A stretch of DNA of 5,963 nucleotides from Rickettsiales bacterium (GTDB taxonomy: Bacteria; Pseudomonadota; Alphaproteobacteria; Rickettsiales; UBA8987), in NCBI GenBank assembly GCA_028282625.1, contig JANQHP010000019.1:1-5963 (forward strand), in the 5' to 3' direction. The position numbers were made by a program, and so were the translations under genes. The notes beneath the pieces were generated by a model. It did no database searches. It saw nothing but the letters and a program-made list of their open reading frames with translations, and was not told the DNA's origin. Each line of letters begins with the position of its first letter. The stretch's first letter is position 1. This document shows positions 5,125-5,963 of this stretch, piece after piece.

Positions 5125-5922
5125 ATGGCGCTTGCCTTTCCTGATATTGATCCGGTTTTGTTGAGCGTTGGGCCGCTTGAGGTACGGTGGTATGCGCTTG
5201 CGTATATTGCCGGTCTGCTTCTTGGTTGGTGGCTGATTGGTCGGCTGAATCGTACGCCGCCTTCGCCTTTTTCCCAGCGTGCTTATGACGATGTGCTGCT
5301 TTGGCTGGTGGGTGGCGTGTTAATCGGTGGCCGGTTGGGCTATGTGCTGCTCTATAACTGGCCGTATTTTTCCGTGCATCCTGAAAAGATATTGTTTGTG
5401 TGGGAAGGAGGCATGTCGTTTCATGGCGGGCTGTTGGGGGTGATTGTGGCGACATGGTGGATGTGCCGCGTGCATCGGATGTCTTTTTGGGCGGTGGCCG
5501 ATCTTTTGGCGGTGGCTGCCCCTATCGGTATTTTCTTTGGGCGTATGGCCAATTTTATCAACGCTGAACTGGTGGGACGGGTTAGCGATGTGCCCTGGGC
5601 AATGGTGTTTCCAGGCTACGCGCTGCCACGTCACCCAAGCCAGCTTTATCAGGCGGCAACCGAAGGCTTGTTGCTTTTTGTGGTGCTGGCTTTGTTGGCG
5701 TTTTACAGCGCAGCGCGGCGTTACCCAGGCCTGCTTGCGGGCGTGTTTCTTTTAGGCTATGGCCTTGCGCGTATTGCCATGGAGCAGTTCCGGGAACCGG
5801 ATGCGCATCTGGGGTTTGTGGCCGATCTCTTCACGCGTGGGCAGCTTTATAGCGCGCCGATGCTATTGATTGGGTTATGGTGCGTGTGGTGTGCGTGGCG
5901 CGCGCGCCGGCCTTTGGCATGA
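5125..5922 (+). CDS. lgt: Phosphatidylglycerol--prolipoprotein diacylglyceryl transferase
   Basis: The 265-residue polytopic inner-membrane enzyme transfers diacylglycerol from phosphatidylglycerol to the lipobox Cys of prolipoproteins, the first step of lipoprotein maturation. Recognisable motifs in order are VRWYALAYIAG (20-30), GGRLGYVLLYN (68-78), GGMSFHGGLLG (95-105) with the essential His100, the Lgt signature GRMANFINAELVGR (139-152) with R140 and N143, RHPSQLYQAATEG (169-181), and ARIAMEQFREPD (215-226), whose R216 and E220 fit the E. coli R239/E243 pair. Several hydrophobic segments match the seven-span fold, and the length is normal. A GTG at 5116 would add three residues, but the ATG at 5125 is preferred because AAAGAG at 5111-5116 lies 8 nt before it. 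The stop overlaps the next start in ATGA, so translational coupling is likely. Confidence 0.96.
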   Translation: MALAFPDIDPVLLSVGPLEVRWYALAYIAGLLLGWWLIGRLNRTPPSPFSQRAYDDVLLWLVGGVLIGGRLGYVLLYNWPYFSVHPEKILFVWEGGMSFHGGLLGVIVATWWMCRVHRMSFWAVADLLAVAAPIGIFFGRMANFINAELVGRVSDVPWAMVFPGYALPRHPSQLYQAATEGLLLFVVLALLAFYSAARRYPGLLAGVFLLGYGLARIAMEQFREPDAHLGFVADLFTRGQLYSAPMLLIGLWCVWCAWRARRPLA

Positions 5923-5963
5923 GCCTTGCTTCGATACTGGTCGCGCATATCCAAAAACACGGC
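5919..5963 (+). CDS. Start of next gene, possibly COG1565/MidA-type methyltransferase (5' fragment)
   Basis: An ATG at 5919-5921 overlaps the lgt stop in an ATGA arrangement and opens a frame of 15 codons (MSLASILVAHIQKHG) to the window end. In many alphaproteobacteria lgt is followed directly by a COG1565 SAM-dependent methyltransferase, related to NDUFAF7/MidA. Those proteins begin with a short amphipathic helix ending near a Gly, followed by a Pro-Ile-Ser-type motif, and the visible residues fit that beginning. Fifteen residues cannot establish the family, so the identity rests mainly on gene order. Confidence 0.5.
   Translation, partial: MSLASILVAHIQKHG

Noticed and set aside
5123..5634. 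Minus-strand open frames within lgt
   Set aside because: They are antisense to a complete lgt gene. Their His- and Pro-rich composition comes from the complementary codons.

Overview
The window looks like ordinary chromosomal DNA from an alphaproteobacterium. The grounds are a membrane-anchored CycM-type cytochrome c, an adjacent lepB-rnc pair, and an lgt gene whose stop codon overlaps the start of what looks like a COG1565/MidA-type methyltransferase gene. I cannot name a genus. The palindromic repeats around 4417-4547 resemble, from memory, repeats in several host-associated alphaproteobacteria and in Neisseria, so they hint at the lineage only weakly.

Layout: (1) 1-557, minus strand: a TRIC/UPF0126-family membrane protein whose C-terminus lies off the left edge. 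(2) 558-690: a divergent intergenic region with a plausible sigma70-like promoter and a Shine-Dalgarno sequence for the next gene. (3) 691-1236, plus strand: a membrane-anchored class I cytochrome c, ending 6 bp from the convergent rnc gene. (4) 4341 down to 1243, minus strand: gpmI, lepB and rnc in that transcription order, with gaps of 56 and 31 bp, probably one operon. (5) 4342-4670: a divergent intergenic region with a probable gpmI promoter, three related palindromic repeats, and a tandem 10-bp repeat that supplies a candidate -35 box for the rightward genes. (6) 4671-5102, plus strand: a stand-alone receiver-domain response regulator. (7) 5125-5922, plus strand: lgt. (8) 5919 to the right edge: the first 15 codons of the next gene.

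Functional themes are envelope protein maturation, respiration, glycolysis/gluconeogenesis and RNA processing. Signal peptidase I and Lgt act on exported proteins and lipoproteins, the cytochrome carries electrons, GpmI interconverts phosphoglycerates, and RNase III processes double-stranded RNA.

I found no defence system, phage, insertion sequence, CRISPR array, tRNA or rRNA, and no convincing undescribed multi-gene system. The best leads are small: a helically phased 11-bp repeat just upstream of lepB, an Asn in RNase III where the E. coli enzyme has a catalytic Asp, and the composite palindromic repeat between gpmI and the response regulator.
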